A stretch of DNA of 64,000 nt from contig CAZQLL010000016.1 of the NCBI GenBank assembly GCA_964594125.1, positions 29,821-93,820 of the forward strand, read 5' to 3'. Of the stretch, positions 47,205 to 55,812 are shown one piece after another; the stretch's first letter is position 1, and each line of letters starts with the position of its first letter. The notes under the pieces were generated by a model. The model worked only from the letters and a program-made list of their open reading frames with translations. It did no database searches and was not told where the DNA came from. This DNA is from CAVRZJ01 sp964594125 (GTDB lineage Bacteria; Acidobacteriota; Thermoanaerobaculia; Thermoanaerobaculales; Thermoanaerobaculaceae). Position numbers and translations under genes: made by a program.

Positions 47205-48034
47205 GGCTTCACCTCGAACGGGTTGCGGACGGGAAACGGCGCGTCGGCGGCGGCCGGCACGGTGACGCCGACGCGCGCTGCGAGCGCGCGCAGGCAGTCG
47301 CGGTGCGCGGTCTCCGCGGCCGCGGCCGTGAGCGCGGCGCGCGCGAACGCGACGGTGGCGCCGTCGGGCGCGCCCCCGCTGCGCCGCTCGACGACCTTGA
47401 ACACGTGCCAGCCGGCGCTCGACGCCACCGGCGCACTCACCGCGCCGGCGGCCAGCGGGAACACCGCCGCCTCGAACTCCGGCGGGAGCTGGCCGCGCTC
47501 GACCCAGCCGAGCGCGCCGCCGGTCGCTGCGTTCGGCGCCCGCGACAATTCCCGGGAGAGCGCGGCGAAGTCCTCGCCGCTGCGCGCCCGCTCGTATGCG
47601 GCGCGCGCCGAAGGCTGATCGGGGAGGATGAGCTGGCGCAGCAGCAGGCGTTCGCCGCGGGGCAGCACCTCGGGGTGGGCCGCCAAGTAGGCCTGCACGG
47701 CGCCGTCGCCGGGCGGCGGCGGCGGCGGACAGAGCGACGCGAGCACGTCGCGGGCCCTGGCCGCGCGCGCCGCGCCGGCCAGCGTCCGGTCCCCCGGGTC
47801 CCCGGACGCCGCCAGCACCACCTCCTCCTCGAGGTACGCCTCGAAGAGCGCGGCGGCGAGCTCCGGCTCGGTCTCCGCCAGCGGCCTGCCGGTCTGCTCG
47901 GTGATCGCCGCGGTCACCGCGCCGAGCGTCACGCCGCGGCCGCCGACGACGGCCATCGTCGCTGCGGAGCGCCGGCAGGCCTCCGCCGAGGCGAGCAGGA
48001 GGACGACCGCGGCGGCACGGCAGTGGGCGCGCAC
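47201..48034 (-). CDS. Exported parvulin-type (PpiC) peptidyl-prolyl isomerase
   Basis: A 277-residue protein with an N-terminal hydrophobic signal ending at a Cys (AVVLLLASAEAC), possibly a lipoprotein. A helical N-terminal part (VTLGAVTAAI) precedes a parvulin domain (LLLRQLILPDQPSAR, ATGGALGWVERGQLPPEFEAA, AGWHVFKVVERR). GTG 48034 is chosen to give a normal-length signal; GTG 48055 is also possible and would overlap the upstream gene by 11 nt. It is translationally coupled to the SurA-like gene, so the two foldases probably work together. Confidence 0.8.
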   Translation of the reverse strand: MRAHCRAAAVVLLLASAEACRRSAATMAVVGGRGVTLGAVTAAITEQTGRPLAETEPELAAALFEAYLEEEVVLAASGDPGDRTLAGAARAARARDVLASLCPPPPPPGDGAVQAYLAAHPEVLPRGERLLLRQLILPDQPSARAAYERARSGEDFAALSRELSRAPNAATGGALGWVERGQLPPEFEAAVFPLAAGAVSAPVASSAGWHVFKVVERRSGGAPDGATVAFARAALTAAAAETAHRDCLRALAARVGVTVPAAADAPFPVRNPFEVKP

Positions 48035-48044
48035 GCCCGGGAGT

Positions 48045-49697
48045 TTACTCCCCACCCGGGCCCCGCCCGTCGCTGCGGCTCGCGCCCGGCGCGGGTCCCG
48101 CGCGGGTGCGGTCGCGCTCGGCGATTAGCGCGGCGAGGCGGGCGCGCTGCGCCGGCGTCGTCGCCGCCGCTGCGAGCGCCTCGAGGGCGCCCGGGCGAGG
48201 CGCGAGCGCGTAGGTGTCGTGGACCACCGCCATTTCGAGGCGCGCCTTCCACGTCCGCGGCGGCGGGAGCGCCGCGGCGGCCGCGGCGGCGACGGCCGCC
48301 GCCGCCAGCGCGGCCGCGGCGCCGCGCGCCCCGAGTCGGGCGGTGCGGGCAAGCAGCGCCACCGCTGCCGCCGCGAGCGCCGTGAGAACGGTCGCGAGCA
48401 CCGTCGCCGGCAGCCACGACGGCGCCAACACGCCGGCGCGCAGCAGCGGCAGCGCAAGGGTGAGCGCCGGCAGCGGGTAGTCCTCCGGCGGGAACGGGAA
48501 CGACGAGAGCAGCGGCCACACCTGCGCCGCGCCCCAGAGCGCCGCGGCGACGGCGGCCGGCGCGAACCCCGGGCCGCGCCAGAGGCGGTCGGCGCCGCGG
48601 GCGGCGAGGAGCGTCACGAGCGGCAGCACGGCGAGCAGGTAGCGCGGACCGGCGAACCAGCCGCCGTGCCAGTTCGGGTAACCCGACATGGCGACAAGCA
48701 GCGCGAGCGGGGCGAGGATCAACGGCGCCCGGTCGTCCGCCGCCGCGGGCGCCGCGCGCCGGCGCACACCGGCGGCGGCGAGCAGCAGCAGCGGCCACCA
48801 TACGACGATGCCGCGCGCCGGCGAGACGAGCAGCCCGGCGAGCGCCGGCAGCGCGGGCGCGCCGACGCCGAAGACGCCGTGCGCCGCCAGCTCGCCATAG
48901 GCCGCATGCGCCTCGCGGCCGCTGGAGAGCGCGAACGGCGAGCCGAAGCACGCGGCGTTGTAGGCGGCGAGGGCGAGCGCCGGAACCGCGCCGCCGAGCG
49001 CGAGCGCCGCGGCGCCGGCGGGCCGCAGGCGCAGCAGCGCGAGCGCCGCCAGCACGCCGCCGGGGACGAGCGCGGGGTACTCCGCGGTCACCGCCCAGCC
49101 GATCAGCGCGCCGGCGGCGGCGGCGCGCCGCGCGTCGGGCGGCGCGGGAGCGTGCAGCAGCGCGAACGCGGCGAGGAGGAGGAAGGCGGCGAGCGAGTGC
49201 GAGAACAGCAGCAGCGAGGCGGGCAACGCCGGGCTGGCGAGAGCGAACGCCGCAACCGCCAGCGCCGCTCCGGGGGACGGCCGGGGCCCGAGCCGGCGGG
49301 CGAGGAGCGCCACGGTGAGCAGGAACGGCAGCGACGCCGCCAGCAGCCGTCCGAAGAGGAGGGTCAGGGCGAGCTCGCGCGCGGGACTGCCGCCGGCGGC
49401 GGCGCGCGCCGCGAGGGCGGCCGGCAGGAGCAGCGGCAGCATCCCCGGCGCCTTGTTGGGGTAGGCGGCGCCGCCGGCGACGGCCACGTCTTCGATGCCG
49501 CCGTGGCGCGCCAGCTCCGGCCCGATCTCGAGGCTGCCGCGCGCGGCGACGGCGAGCGCCTGGTAGGCGCGCGCCCGCTCGTTGGGGCTGGGAAACCCCG
49601 GCCACGCGTTGATCACGGCGAGCTGCACCGCCGCAGCGATCGCCAGCGTGAGGCGGAGCCAGGCGGCGGGAGCGGCGCCCGAGGTTTCGTCCGGCAC
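48045..49697 (-). CDS. Polytopic membrane protein, GT39/ArnT-like glycosyltransferase
   Basis: A 550-residue protein with a dozen or so hydrophobic segments rich in Ala and Leu. The first periplasmic loop (SPNERARAYQALAVAARGS, then AYPNKAPGMLPLLLPA) resembles the substrate-binding loop of PMT/ArnT-type lipid-linked sugar transferases, and the YPNWHGGWFAGPRYLLA phrase is seen in related proteins. GTG 49697 start. The Ala/Leu bias makes family assignment uncertain. It is divergent from a GT2 enzyme of the polyprenyl-phosphate-mannose-synthase type, which could supply its donor. Confidence 0.65.
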   Translation of the reverse strand: MPDETSGAAPAAWLRLTLAIAAAVQLAVINAWPGFPSPNERARAYQALAVAARGSLEIGPELARHGGIEDVAVAGGAAYPNKAPGMLPLLLPAALAARAAAGGSPARELALTLLFGRLLAASLPFLLTVALLARRLGPRPSPGAALAVAAFALASPALPASLLLFSHSLAAFLLLAAFALLHAPAPPDARRAAAAGALIGWAVTAEYPALVPGGVLAALALLRLRPAGAAALALGGAVPALALAAYNAACFGSPFALSSGREAHAAYGELAAHGVFGVGAPALPALAGLLVSPARGIVVWWPLLLLAAAGVRRRAAPAAADDRAPLILAPLALLVAMSGYPNWHGGWFAGPRYLLAVLPLVTLLAARGADRLWRGPGFAPAAVAAALWGAAQVWPLLSSFPFPPEDYPLPALTLALPLLRAGVLAPSWLPATVLATVLTALAAAAVALLARTARLGARGAAAALAAAAVAAAAAAALPPPRTWKARLEMAVVHDTYALAPRPGALEALAAAATTPAQRARLAALIAERDRTRAGPAPGASRSDGRGPGGE

Positions 49698-49746
49698 GCG
49701 CGTAGTCTAGACTCCCGCGGATGCACGCCTCGCCCCGGAGCGCCGC

Positions 49747-50499
49747 GTGAGCCGCCGGCCGCGCGTCGTCGTGGTGATGCCGGCCTACAACGCCGCGCGC
49801 ACGCTCGCCGCGTGTCTCGACGACGTGCCGCGGGAGCTGGTGGACGAGATCGTGCTCGTCGACGACGCGAGCCGCGACAACACCGCGGCGCTCGCCGAGT
49901 CGCTCGGCCTGACGGTGATCCGCCACCCGGCCAACCGCGGCTACGGCGGCAACCAGAAGACGTGCTACCGCGAGGCGCTCGCGCGCGGCGCGGAGATCGT
50001 CGTGATGGTGCATCCCGACCACCAGTACGACCCGCAGGTGATCCCGCACCTGATCGAGCCGCTGATCGCGGGCCGCTGCGACGCGTCGTTCGGCAGCCGG
50101 ATGCTCGGCGGCATGGCGCGCGCGGGCGGCATGCCGTGGTGGAAGTACGTGGCCAACATCGCGCTCACGCGCATCGAGAACGCCGTGCTCGGGCTCGGCC
50201 TGACGGAGTACCACTCGGGGTTCCGCGCCTACTCGCGCCGCTACCTCGAGAGCGTCCGCCTCGAGGCCAACGACGACGCGTTCGTGTTCGACTCCGAGAT
50301 CATCGCGCAGGGGGCGCAGGCGGGGATGCGGTTCGAGGAGATCCCGATCGCCACCCGCTACTTCCCGGAGGCGTCGCAGATCCGCTTCTGGAGCTCGGTG
50401 AGGTACGGGCTCGCGATCCTGCGCCTGCTCTGGCGCTACTCGCTGCACGTCCGCGGCATCCGCCGCCGCGAGCAGTTCGTCCCGCTCAGGGAGACGTAG
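49747..50499 (+). CDS. GT2 glycosyltransferase, polyprenol-phosphate sugar synthase-like
   Basis: A 250-residue GT-A fold enzyme. The N-terminal VVVVMPAYNAARTL, the nucleotide motif EIVLVDDASRDNT, NRGYGGNQKTC, and the metal motif VHPDHQYDP (DxD variant, PDH) are clear, followed by FGSRMLGG and YHSGFRAYSR. Similar proteins move a sugar from a nucleotide to a polyprenyl phosphate. GTG 49747. It lies 49 bp from the divergent membrane glycosyltransferase-like gene. No C-terminal membrane helices are seen. Confidence 0.85.
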   Translation: MSRRPRVVVVMPAYNAARTLAACLDDVPRELVDEIVLVDDASRDNTAALAESLGLTVIRHPANRGYGGNQKTCYREALARGAEIVVMVHPDHQYDPQVIPHLIEPLIAGRCDASFGSRMLGGMARAGGMPWWKYVANIALTRIENAVLGLGLTEYHSGFRAYSRRYLESVRLEANDDAFVFDSEIIAQGAQAGMRFEEIPIATRYFPEASQIRFWSSVRYGLAILRLLWRYSLHVRGIRRREQFVPLRET

Positions 50500-50501
50500 C
50501 A

Positions 50502-50518
50502 GCCGCCCCGCGGGCGGC
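50502..50518 (+). terminator. Hairpin 3 nt after the GT2 gene
   Basis: Perfect 7-bp stem GCCGCCC/GGGCGGC with loop CGC directly behind the stop codon. No T tract. Confidence 0.45.
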
Positions 50519-50535
50519 CAGCCTCGCCGCGCGGG

Positions 50536-50720
50536 CTTCATCCCACCGCGCGGGCGTCGCTGCCGCTCCGCCGGACCGCCGCAGAGCCGCGTCGGCGATC
50601 GAGGGAGGGGAGGTCTCGCGACCGCCGCTTGGCCGCTGGGATGAATCGGGCGCCTTCACCCCTCGAGCGCCGGCGACCTTTCCGGGCCGCCGGGGCGCCG
50701 CTGCCGCCCGGAAGCCCGGC
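50536..50720 (+). repeat. GGTCTCGCGACC repeat family, copies A1 and A2
   Basis: A1 (50536-50624) reads CTTCATCCCACCGCGCGGGC, CGTCGCTGCCGCTCCGCCGG, ACCGCCGCAGAGCCGCGT and ends GAGGTCTCGCGACC. A2 (50648-50720) restarts with GGGCGCCTTCACCCCTCGAG, CGCCGGCG and CGCTGCCGCCCGG. This fills most of the 289-bp gap between convergent genes. Confidence 0.75.
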
Positions 50721-50788
50721 CGAGACCAGGGGCGTGGAGCGCCGCGGGGCGGCGTTCGGGAGTCGTCGGTCACAGCGCCTGCGCGTCC

Positions 50789-51847
50789 CTACGGGAGCGG
50801 GCGCGGCGGCTTGAGGTGGCGGGCGAGGAAGGCGTAGATGTCGCGGCGGATCCCCCGCGCCTCCGGCGTGTCCATGCGGTCGAAGCCGTGCCCCCCCGGC
50901 GCCTTGTCGAATACCCGGTACTCGAACGTCTTTCCGGCGGCCTTGAGGGCGGCGATCAGGTGCTCGACCTCGAGCACGTTGACGTCCTCGTCCGAGGTGT
51001 TGGTGTGGACCAGCAGCGGTATCGCCAGCTTGTCGACGTGGCTCACCGGCGAGCGCCGGCGGTACTCGGCGATGTCGTCGCGCACCTCGGCGCCGATGTG
51101 GCCGGGCGCCGAGAAGATCGCCCGGTACTCGTCGTCGGCGTAGCCCATGCGGGCGACGAGGTCCGACACCGGCACCCCGGCGAAGACGCACGCGTACGCC
51201 TCGGGGTGGGCGAACGCCGCGAGCAGCGAGATCATGCCGCCGTGGCTCCAGCCGACCAGGCCGACGCGCCGCCGGTCGGCCTCGGGGATCGTCGCCAGCG
51301 CGTACTCCATCGCGGCGTGTACGTCGTCGACCTCGCGTCCGCCGTAGTCGATCAGTCGGTAGAAGCTCGCACCGTAGCCGGTCGAGCCGCGGTAATCGGG
51401 CGCCACCACGATGTATCCCTGCGCGACCATCTCGCGCACGATCGAGACGTAGTAGGTGTCGAAATCGCCGTGCACGCCGCCGTGCGAGAGCACGAGCACG
51501 GGCAGCGAGCCGGCGGCGGCGGGCTGCCTGGGGACGAACGTGTAGGTGTAGAACTTCACCTCGTTGGCCGCGCCCGGCGCCTTGGGGTTCGCCGCGTTGG
51601 CGTCCGGCGGGCCGTAGATGCGCCACTTGCCCACCGCCGCGAGGTCGGAGAGGCGGGTGAACCACGCGAGGTCGTCGACCGCCTTCGCGAGCTCGTCGAA
51701 GCGGTGCTGCGTCTCGGCGAGCGACGTCTGGAGCTCGCGGAGCTGCTGCGCGAGGTCGGCCGGCGGCGCCGGCTGCTGGGCGCGGGCAGGCGCGGCGCAG
51801 GCCAGGACGATCAACGTCGCGGCAGCGGCCCTCGCTGGCTTCGGCAT
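50789..51847 (-). CDS. Exported prolyl-oligopeptidase-type (S9) serine hydrolase
   Basis: A 352-residue protein: signal peptide (about 1-26, ending APARAQ), a coiled-coil segment (about 33-70; LAQQLRELQTSLAETQHRFDEL) and an alpha/beta hydrolase domain. Catalytic residues appear in GWSHGGMISL (Ser), NTSDEDVNVLEVEHL (Asp) and PGGHGFDR (His); the oxyanion region is LVLSHGGVHGDFD. It has no beta-propeller, unlike full-size S9 peptidases. ATG 51847 follows CGGAGG. The upstream gene for another secreted protein is 14 nt away on the same strand, so they form an operon. Confidence 0.85.
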   Translation of the reverse strand: MPKPARAAAATLIVLACAAPARAQQPAPPADLAQQLRELQTSLAETQHRFDELAKAVDDLAWFTRLSDLAAVGKWRIYGPPDANAANPKAPGAANEVKFYTYTFVPRQPAAAGSLPVLVLSHGGVHGDFDTYYVSIVREMVAQGYIVVAPDYRGSTGYGASFYRLIDYGGREVDDVHAAMEYALATIPEADRRRVGLVGWSHGGMISLLAAFAHPEAYACVFAGVPVSDLVARMGYADDEYRAIFSAPGHIGAEVRDDIAEYRRRSPVSHVDKLAIPLLVHTNTSDEDVNVLEVEHLIAALKAAGKTFEYRVFDKAPGGHGFDRMDTPEARGIRRDIYAFLARHLKPPRPLP

Positions 51848-51861
51848 GGCGGTCCTCCGCG

Positions 51862-52734
51862 TCACGTGGTCGGGCGCCTCGGCGGCCCCTGCGGACGCAG
51901 CGGCGGCGGCGTCGGTCGCAGCTCCGGCGGCACCGGGTTGGCGAAGAGCTTGTCGAACGCGTCGCTCGCGGTGATGTCGTAGCGCACGCGGTCGGTGCGG
52001 GTGTGCGCCTTCTCGGCGCCCGACTCGGACAGGCCGATGGTGAGCTGCTCGCCCGGGAGCGACACGCCTTGCAGGTCTTGGTGGCGCGACCAGCTCACGC
52101 GCATGCCGTCCGCCTTGATCCCCTGGCCCATGTCGGTTGCCGGCGACTCCGCCTGCACCACCGCGTAGGTGTCGCGGTGGAAGTCGATCCGCCAGGTGGT
52201 GGCGATCTGCGGCGAGTGGAAGAACCCCTTGGCGACGTCGATCGTCAGGCGCCACACCGGCTGGCCCTTGACCGCGGCGGGCTCGACGTCGCGCAGGATG
52301 ACGCCTTCCCAGTCGAGCGAGAAGGGCAGCAGCAGGGTGAACAGCTTGGTCACGAGCAGCCGCTTCACCATGATCTCGGTGGACTGCCGCACGTCGGGCT
52401 TGCCGTTGACGATGGCCCAGCCCTTGGTGCCGTCGTCGCCCGAGATCACGCGCGGGTTCTCGATCTCGATGCGCCCCGGGTTCGGTCCCGGCGCGACGAA
52501 CCACGCGCGCGAGATCGTGGTGGTGGGCTTGCCGCCCGGCGTGACCTCCTCGCTCGAGAAGTCGGCGTAGACGATCCCGAGACGGCGGAACGCCTCCAGC
52601 CCGCCGGCCTCCGACCAGGCGCGTTTGACGAGGAGGTCGGGCGAGGGGACATCGGCCTGGCTCTGGCCGGCAGCGGGGACGGCGCCGGCGAGCGTGGCGG
52701 CGAGAAGGAACGTGACGGCGGACCGAAGCTCCAT
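51862..52734 (-). CDS. Secreted protein of unknown function
   Basis: A 290-residue protein with a signal peptide (MELRSAVTFLLAATLAGAVPAAG). The mature part is mixed beta-rich sequence (YADFSSEEVTPGGKPTTTIS, RIEIENPRVISGDDGTKGW, WRLTIDVAKGFFHSPQIATT, WRIDFHRDTYAVVQAESP) that recalls periplasmic lipid-binding or outer-membrane-associated beta proteins, but no named family is certain. The C-terminus is Pro/Arg-rich. ATG 52734 follows AGGAGAGCGC, so the start is secure. It is first in a pair with the exported hydrolase. Confidence 0.75.
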   Translation of the reverse strand: MELRSAVTFLLAATLAGAVPAAGQSQADVPSPDLLVKRAWSEAGGLEAFRRLGIVYADFSSEEVTPGGKPTTTISRAWFVAPGPNPGRIEIENPRVISGDDGTKGWAIVNGKPDVRQSTEIMVKRLLVTKLFTLLLPFSLDWEGVILRDVEPAAVKGQPVWRLTIDVAKGFFHSPQIATTWRIDFHRDTYAVVQAESPATDMGQGIKADGMRVSWSRHQDLQGVSLPGEQLTIGLSESGAEKAHTRTDRVRYDITASDAFDKLFANPVPPELRPTPPPLRPQGPPRRPTT

Positions 52735-52887
52735 GCGCTCTCCTATCGGTGCGGCGGCGCGCCGGGTCGTGCCACGGGTCAACCGGGCACTCGCCGCACA
52801 TCGCAGGCCAAAACGGCACCGCCGACCGTCACCGGCGTTGAGCTAAGCGAGAATCGTGCCATTGTGGTGGGCGGCTGGAACGAAAAC

Positions 52888-52964
<77 letters not shown>

Positions 52965-53048
52965 ACCCGGCGAGAGCGGAGCGTACACCATCGCGGCGCC
53001 GCCCGCAACCGGCCGGCGCCGGCCGCGCCGACTCCCGGAAGCGGCAGA

Positions 53049-55217
53049 TCACAGCCCGAGCGAGTCGAGGCCGCCGCGGATGTCGAGGAAGGTGCCGAGG
53101 CCGGTGAAGTCGATCGCGATCCGGTAGTCGCGGGTGCGGTAGGGGCCCTGGTAGTCGCGGAATTCGGTGAACAGCGACCAGCAGCTCCCCCGCCAGCGCA
53201 GCACGTAGCGCTGCTCGAGCATTTTGGCAAGCTCGATGTCGTAGGCGAGCTGCAGCTCGACGCGCCACGGCTTGCTCGGCGGCCCGATGCCGGCGAAGAC
53301 GCGCGACTGCGACGAGAGCACCTCGCCGGAGACCGGGTTGTACGACGAGTACCAGGTCAGGTTGGCGTTCCACCCTCGCGTGAAGGTGCCGCCGGACAGC
53401 GCGGTGCCGCGCAGCTTGCTGGTGACGGGATCGAATTCGGCGCGCGCATCGAAGGTGGTCTGCGGCATGGGCAGGTATCTCGCGGCGAGCTGCAGCGCGC
53501 CCTGCTTCGACTCCGGCAGTCCCGGGCGGGCGAAGGTGAGCGGGTCGGAGAAGGAGTAGTCCTGCGCGATCTCGAGCACCGCGATCTCGCGCGAGCCGGC
53601 CTTCGTCTTCATGAGGATGCGGTTGGCGAGGATGCCGCGCACCCGGTTGGTCACCAGCACCGAGTCCTTCTCGTCGAACACCGGGATGCGCGTCTGGTCG
53701 CCCGGGTTCGAGACGTACTGGTAGTCGAGGCGGGGCTCGATGAGGTGCTTGATCCGGCGCCCGCCGTCGAGCGACCACACGCGCGAGAACGACGGCCCGA
53801 CCAGCGACACGCCGCCCGTGACGTAGTGGCGCGACAGCGCCTCGGGTACCAGGCTGTTGCGGTCCTCCGAGTACGACGAGGTGTAGTAGGTCTCGCGGAT
53901 GCCGGCGGCCGGCGTGAAGTTGAGCCACGGGAGGCCGCGCGTCAGCAGCGACACGGTGGGGAAGAGGTCGAAGCGGCCGTAGCGCCCGCGCTGCGTCGGC
54001 GAGCGGTCCATGCGCAGCTCGTCGGCCACGCCGACCATCGCGAGGTACAGCGGGGTACGACCGAGACGGGTCGAGCTCAGCCGGAACTCGACCTCCGGCT
54101 TGCGCTCGAGCGTCACCTGCGACTGGCCGCCGAAGGCGCTGTTGAAGAACGTCTGGCGGTGCTCCATGCGGAGGTTGAGCGCCTGCGGGCCCCAGGTGCG
54201 CGACAGCGTCAGGTGGGAGAAGAACGAGCGCAGCGAGTTCTGCTCGAACGTGCGCTCGAAGCGCTGGAAGAAGTCGATGTCGGACATGTCGAGCAGCTCG
54301 GCGCGCAACGCGTAGCCGCCCGCGAAGAGCTGCGCGTAGTCGCCGCGCGCCTTCCACTCCCACTCGCCGGTCTCGTCGTCGTGCACGAGGTTGCCGAGCA
54401 GCTCTCCGGCCGCGCGCTCGGCCGGCGCGAAGCGGATCTCCTGGCCGAAGCCGTAGTACCCCTTCGACCACCAGTCGAAGTAGGTCGTGGTGTCGAGCGA
54501 GCGCGAGATCGGCCAGTAGAAGGCGTTGCCGAGGTAGAGGCCGTAGCGGTCGTTGTATCCGACGCTGGGTACCAGCAGGCCGGCGGCGCGGTCGCGCTTG
54601 ATCGGCCAGAGCAGGCGCGGGGTGTAGAAGAACGGCACGCCGTTGGTGCGCAGCGCCACGCCGCGGAAGTGCCCGTAACCCTCGATCTCCAGGATCGCGT
54701 CGCGCACGTCGAGGCTCCACGGCGGGTCGTCGTCGGCATCGAGGTTGCAGCTCGAGAAGGTGCCGCGGTGCAGGCGCCAGTGGGTCTCGTCGAGCTTCTC
54801 GAGCTCCTCGCCGCGAAAGTGGTAGGTCGGAGGGAAGAACCCCTTGACACCGTACATGACGCCGACCTTCCTCTCGAGGTTGAACGACAACCGGTCGCAC
54901 ACCATGCGGGTGTCGCCCTGGTCGAACAGCACGTTGCCGCGCGCCTCGACCTGCATCGTCCGGGCATCGACCTCGACGTCGTCGCACTTGAGGGTGACGT
55001 CCTGGTACTTGATCTCCACCTCGCCGCTGCCGCACCACACCACGTCCTGCACCCACTGCTGGGTGCGGGCGTGCAGCGTGACGGTGCCCTCCAGCGGGGC
55101 CGCGGCGCGGGCGCCGGCGGCGAGCAGGAACTGCAGCAGCGCCGCGCCGGCAGCCGACCACCGCGGGCCGCTGCTCCGGCGGGCCGGCGCGCCGGCGATG
55201 GGGGAGGGGGTCCTCAT
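53049..55217 (-). CDS. lptD: LPS-assembly protein LptD
   Basis: Outer-membrane translocon for lipopolysaccharide, 722 residues from ATG 55217 (ATG 55229 also possible). A signal region (about 1-40) is followed by an OstA-like periplasmic domain (about 45-190; GSGEVEIKYQDVTLKCDDVE, GNVLFDQGDTRMVCDRL) and a large beta-barrel (alternating aromatic strands such as FYWPISRSLDTTTYFDWW and GGVSLVGPSFSRVW). Cysteines near the domain border (WCGSG, KCDD, VCDR, SSCNLD) may form disulphides. It implies an outer membrane with LPS-like glycolipid. Confidence 0.93.
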   Translation of the reverse strand: MRTPSPIAGAPARRSSGPRWSAAGAALLQFLLAAGARAAAPLEGTVTLHARTQQWVQDVVWCGSGEVEIKYQDVTLKCDDVEVDARTMQVEARGNVLFDQGDTRMVCDRLSFNLERKVGVMYGVKGFFPPTYHFRGEELEKLDETHWRLHRGTFSSCNLDADDDPPWSLDVRDAILEIEGYGHFRGVALRTNGVPFFYTPRLLWPIKRDRAAGLLVPSVGYNDRYGLYLGNAFYWPISRSLDTTTYFDWWSKGYYGFGQEIRFAPAERAAGELLGNLVHDDETGEWEWKARGDYAQLFAGGYALRAELLDMSDIDFFQRFERTFEQNSLRSFFSHLTLSRTWGPQALNLRMEHRQTFFNSAFGGQSQVTLERKPEVEFRLSSTRLGRTPLYLAMVGVADELRMDRSPTQRGRYGRFDLFPTVSLLTRGLPWLNFTPAAGIRETYYTSSYSEDRNSLVPEALSRHYVTGGVSLVGPSFSRVWSLDGGRRIKHLIEPRLDYQYVSNPGDQTRIPVFDEKDSVLVTNRVRGILANRILMKTKAGSREIAVLEIAQDYSFSDPLTFARPGLPESKQGALQLAARYLPMPQTTFDARAEFDPVTSKLRGTALSGGTFTRGWNANLTWYSSYNPVSGEVLSSQSRVFAGIGPPSKPWRVELQLAYDIELAKMLEQRYVLRWRGSCWSLFTEFRDYQGPYRTRDYRIAIDFTGLGTFLDIRGGLDSLGL

Positions 55218-55319
55218 GACGCGGTGCATTCTAGTGGAGCCCGACGCGCGCCGCGCGCTCCCGGCCCGAGGTGTCTACGTGGGTGCGCGGCGCCCCGTTG
55301 CGCGCTACCCTTGGCCGCG

Positions 55320-55757
55320 ATGCGATGGTTGGCTCTCGACGTGGGCGCGCGGCGGGTCGGCGTCGCCGTGTGCGACGACGAGGAGCGCGTCGCCACCGCC
55401 CTCGCCCCACTGCCGTTCGCCGGGCCGCAGGCACTGGCGGCGGCGGTCGCGGCGCTCGCCGCCGAGCGCGAAGCGGGCGGAGTCGTCGTCGGCGTGCCGG
55501 TCACGCGCGGTGGCGCCGGGCGCGGCGAGGCGCGCGTCGCCGCGGTGGTGGCGGCGCTGCGCGAGCGTCTGGCCGTCGAGATCGCGACCGCCGACGAGCG
55601 TGGCACCACCGCCGAGGCCGAGCGCCTGCTCGCCGAGGCCGGCGTTCCGCGGCGGCGCTGGGACGGGCTGGTCGACGGCGTGGCGGCACGGCTCATCCTT
55701 GAGACCCACCTGGCGGCGCGCCGCGCGTCCGCGCGCCGCGGCGCGGCTCGCCGTTGA
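55320..55757 (+). CDS. ruvX: Putative pre-16S rRNA nuclease / Holliday junction resolvase RuvX
   Basis: A 145-residue YqgF-type RNase-H-fold protein. The N-terminal LALDVGARRVGVAVCDD holds the first catalytic Asp, VVVGVP follows the second strand, and DERGTTAEAERLL carries the next acidic and Thr residues. Late WDGLVDGVAARLILE fits the DxxAAxxIL end motif. The ATG at 55320 sits close to the divergent lptD start. Normal length for the family. Confidence 0.9.
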   Translation: MRWLALDVGARRVGVAVCDDEERVATALAPLPFAGPQALAAAVAALAAEREAGGVVVGVPVTRGGAGRGEARVAAVVAALRERLAVEIATADERGTTAEAERLLAEAGVPRRRWDGLVDGVAARLILETHLAARRASARRGAARR

Positions 55758-55812
55758 CCGCGCTCCGGCCCGGTGCTAGCGTTGCCGGCGGGGACACAGG
55801 GGAGGAGGCGCC

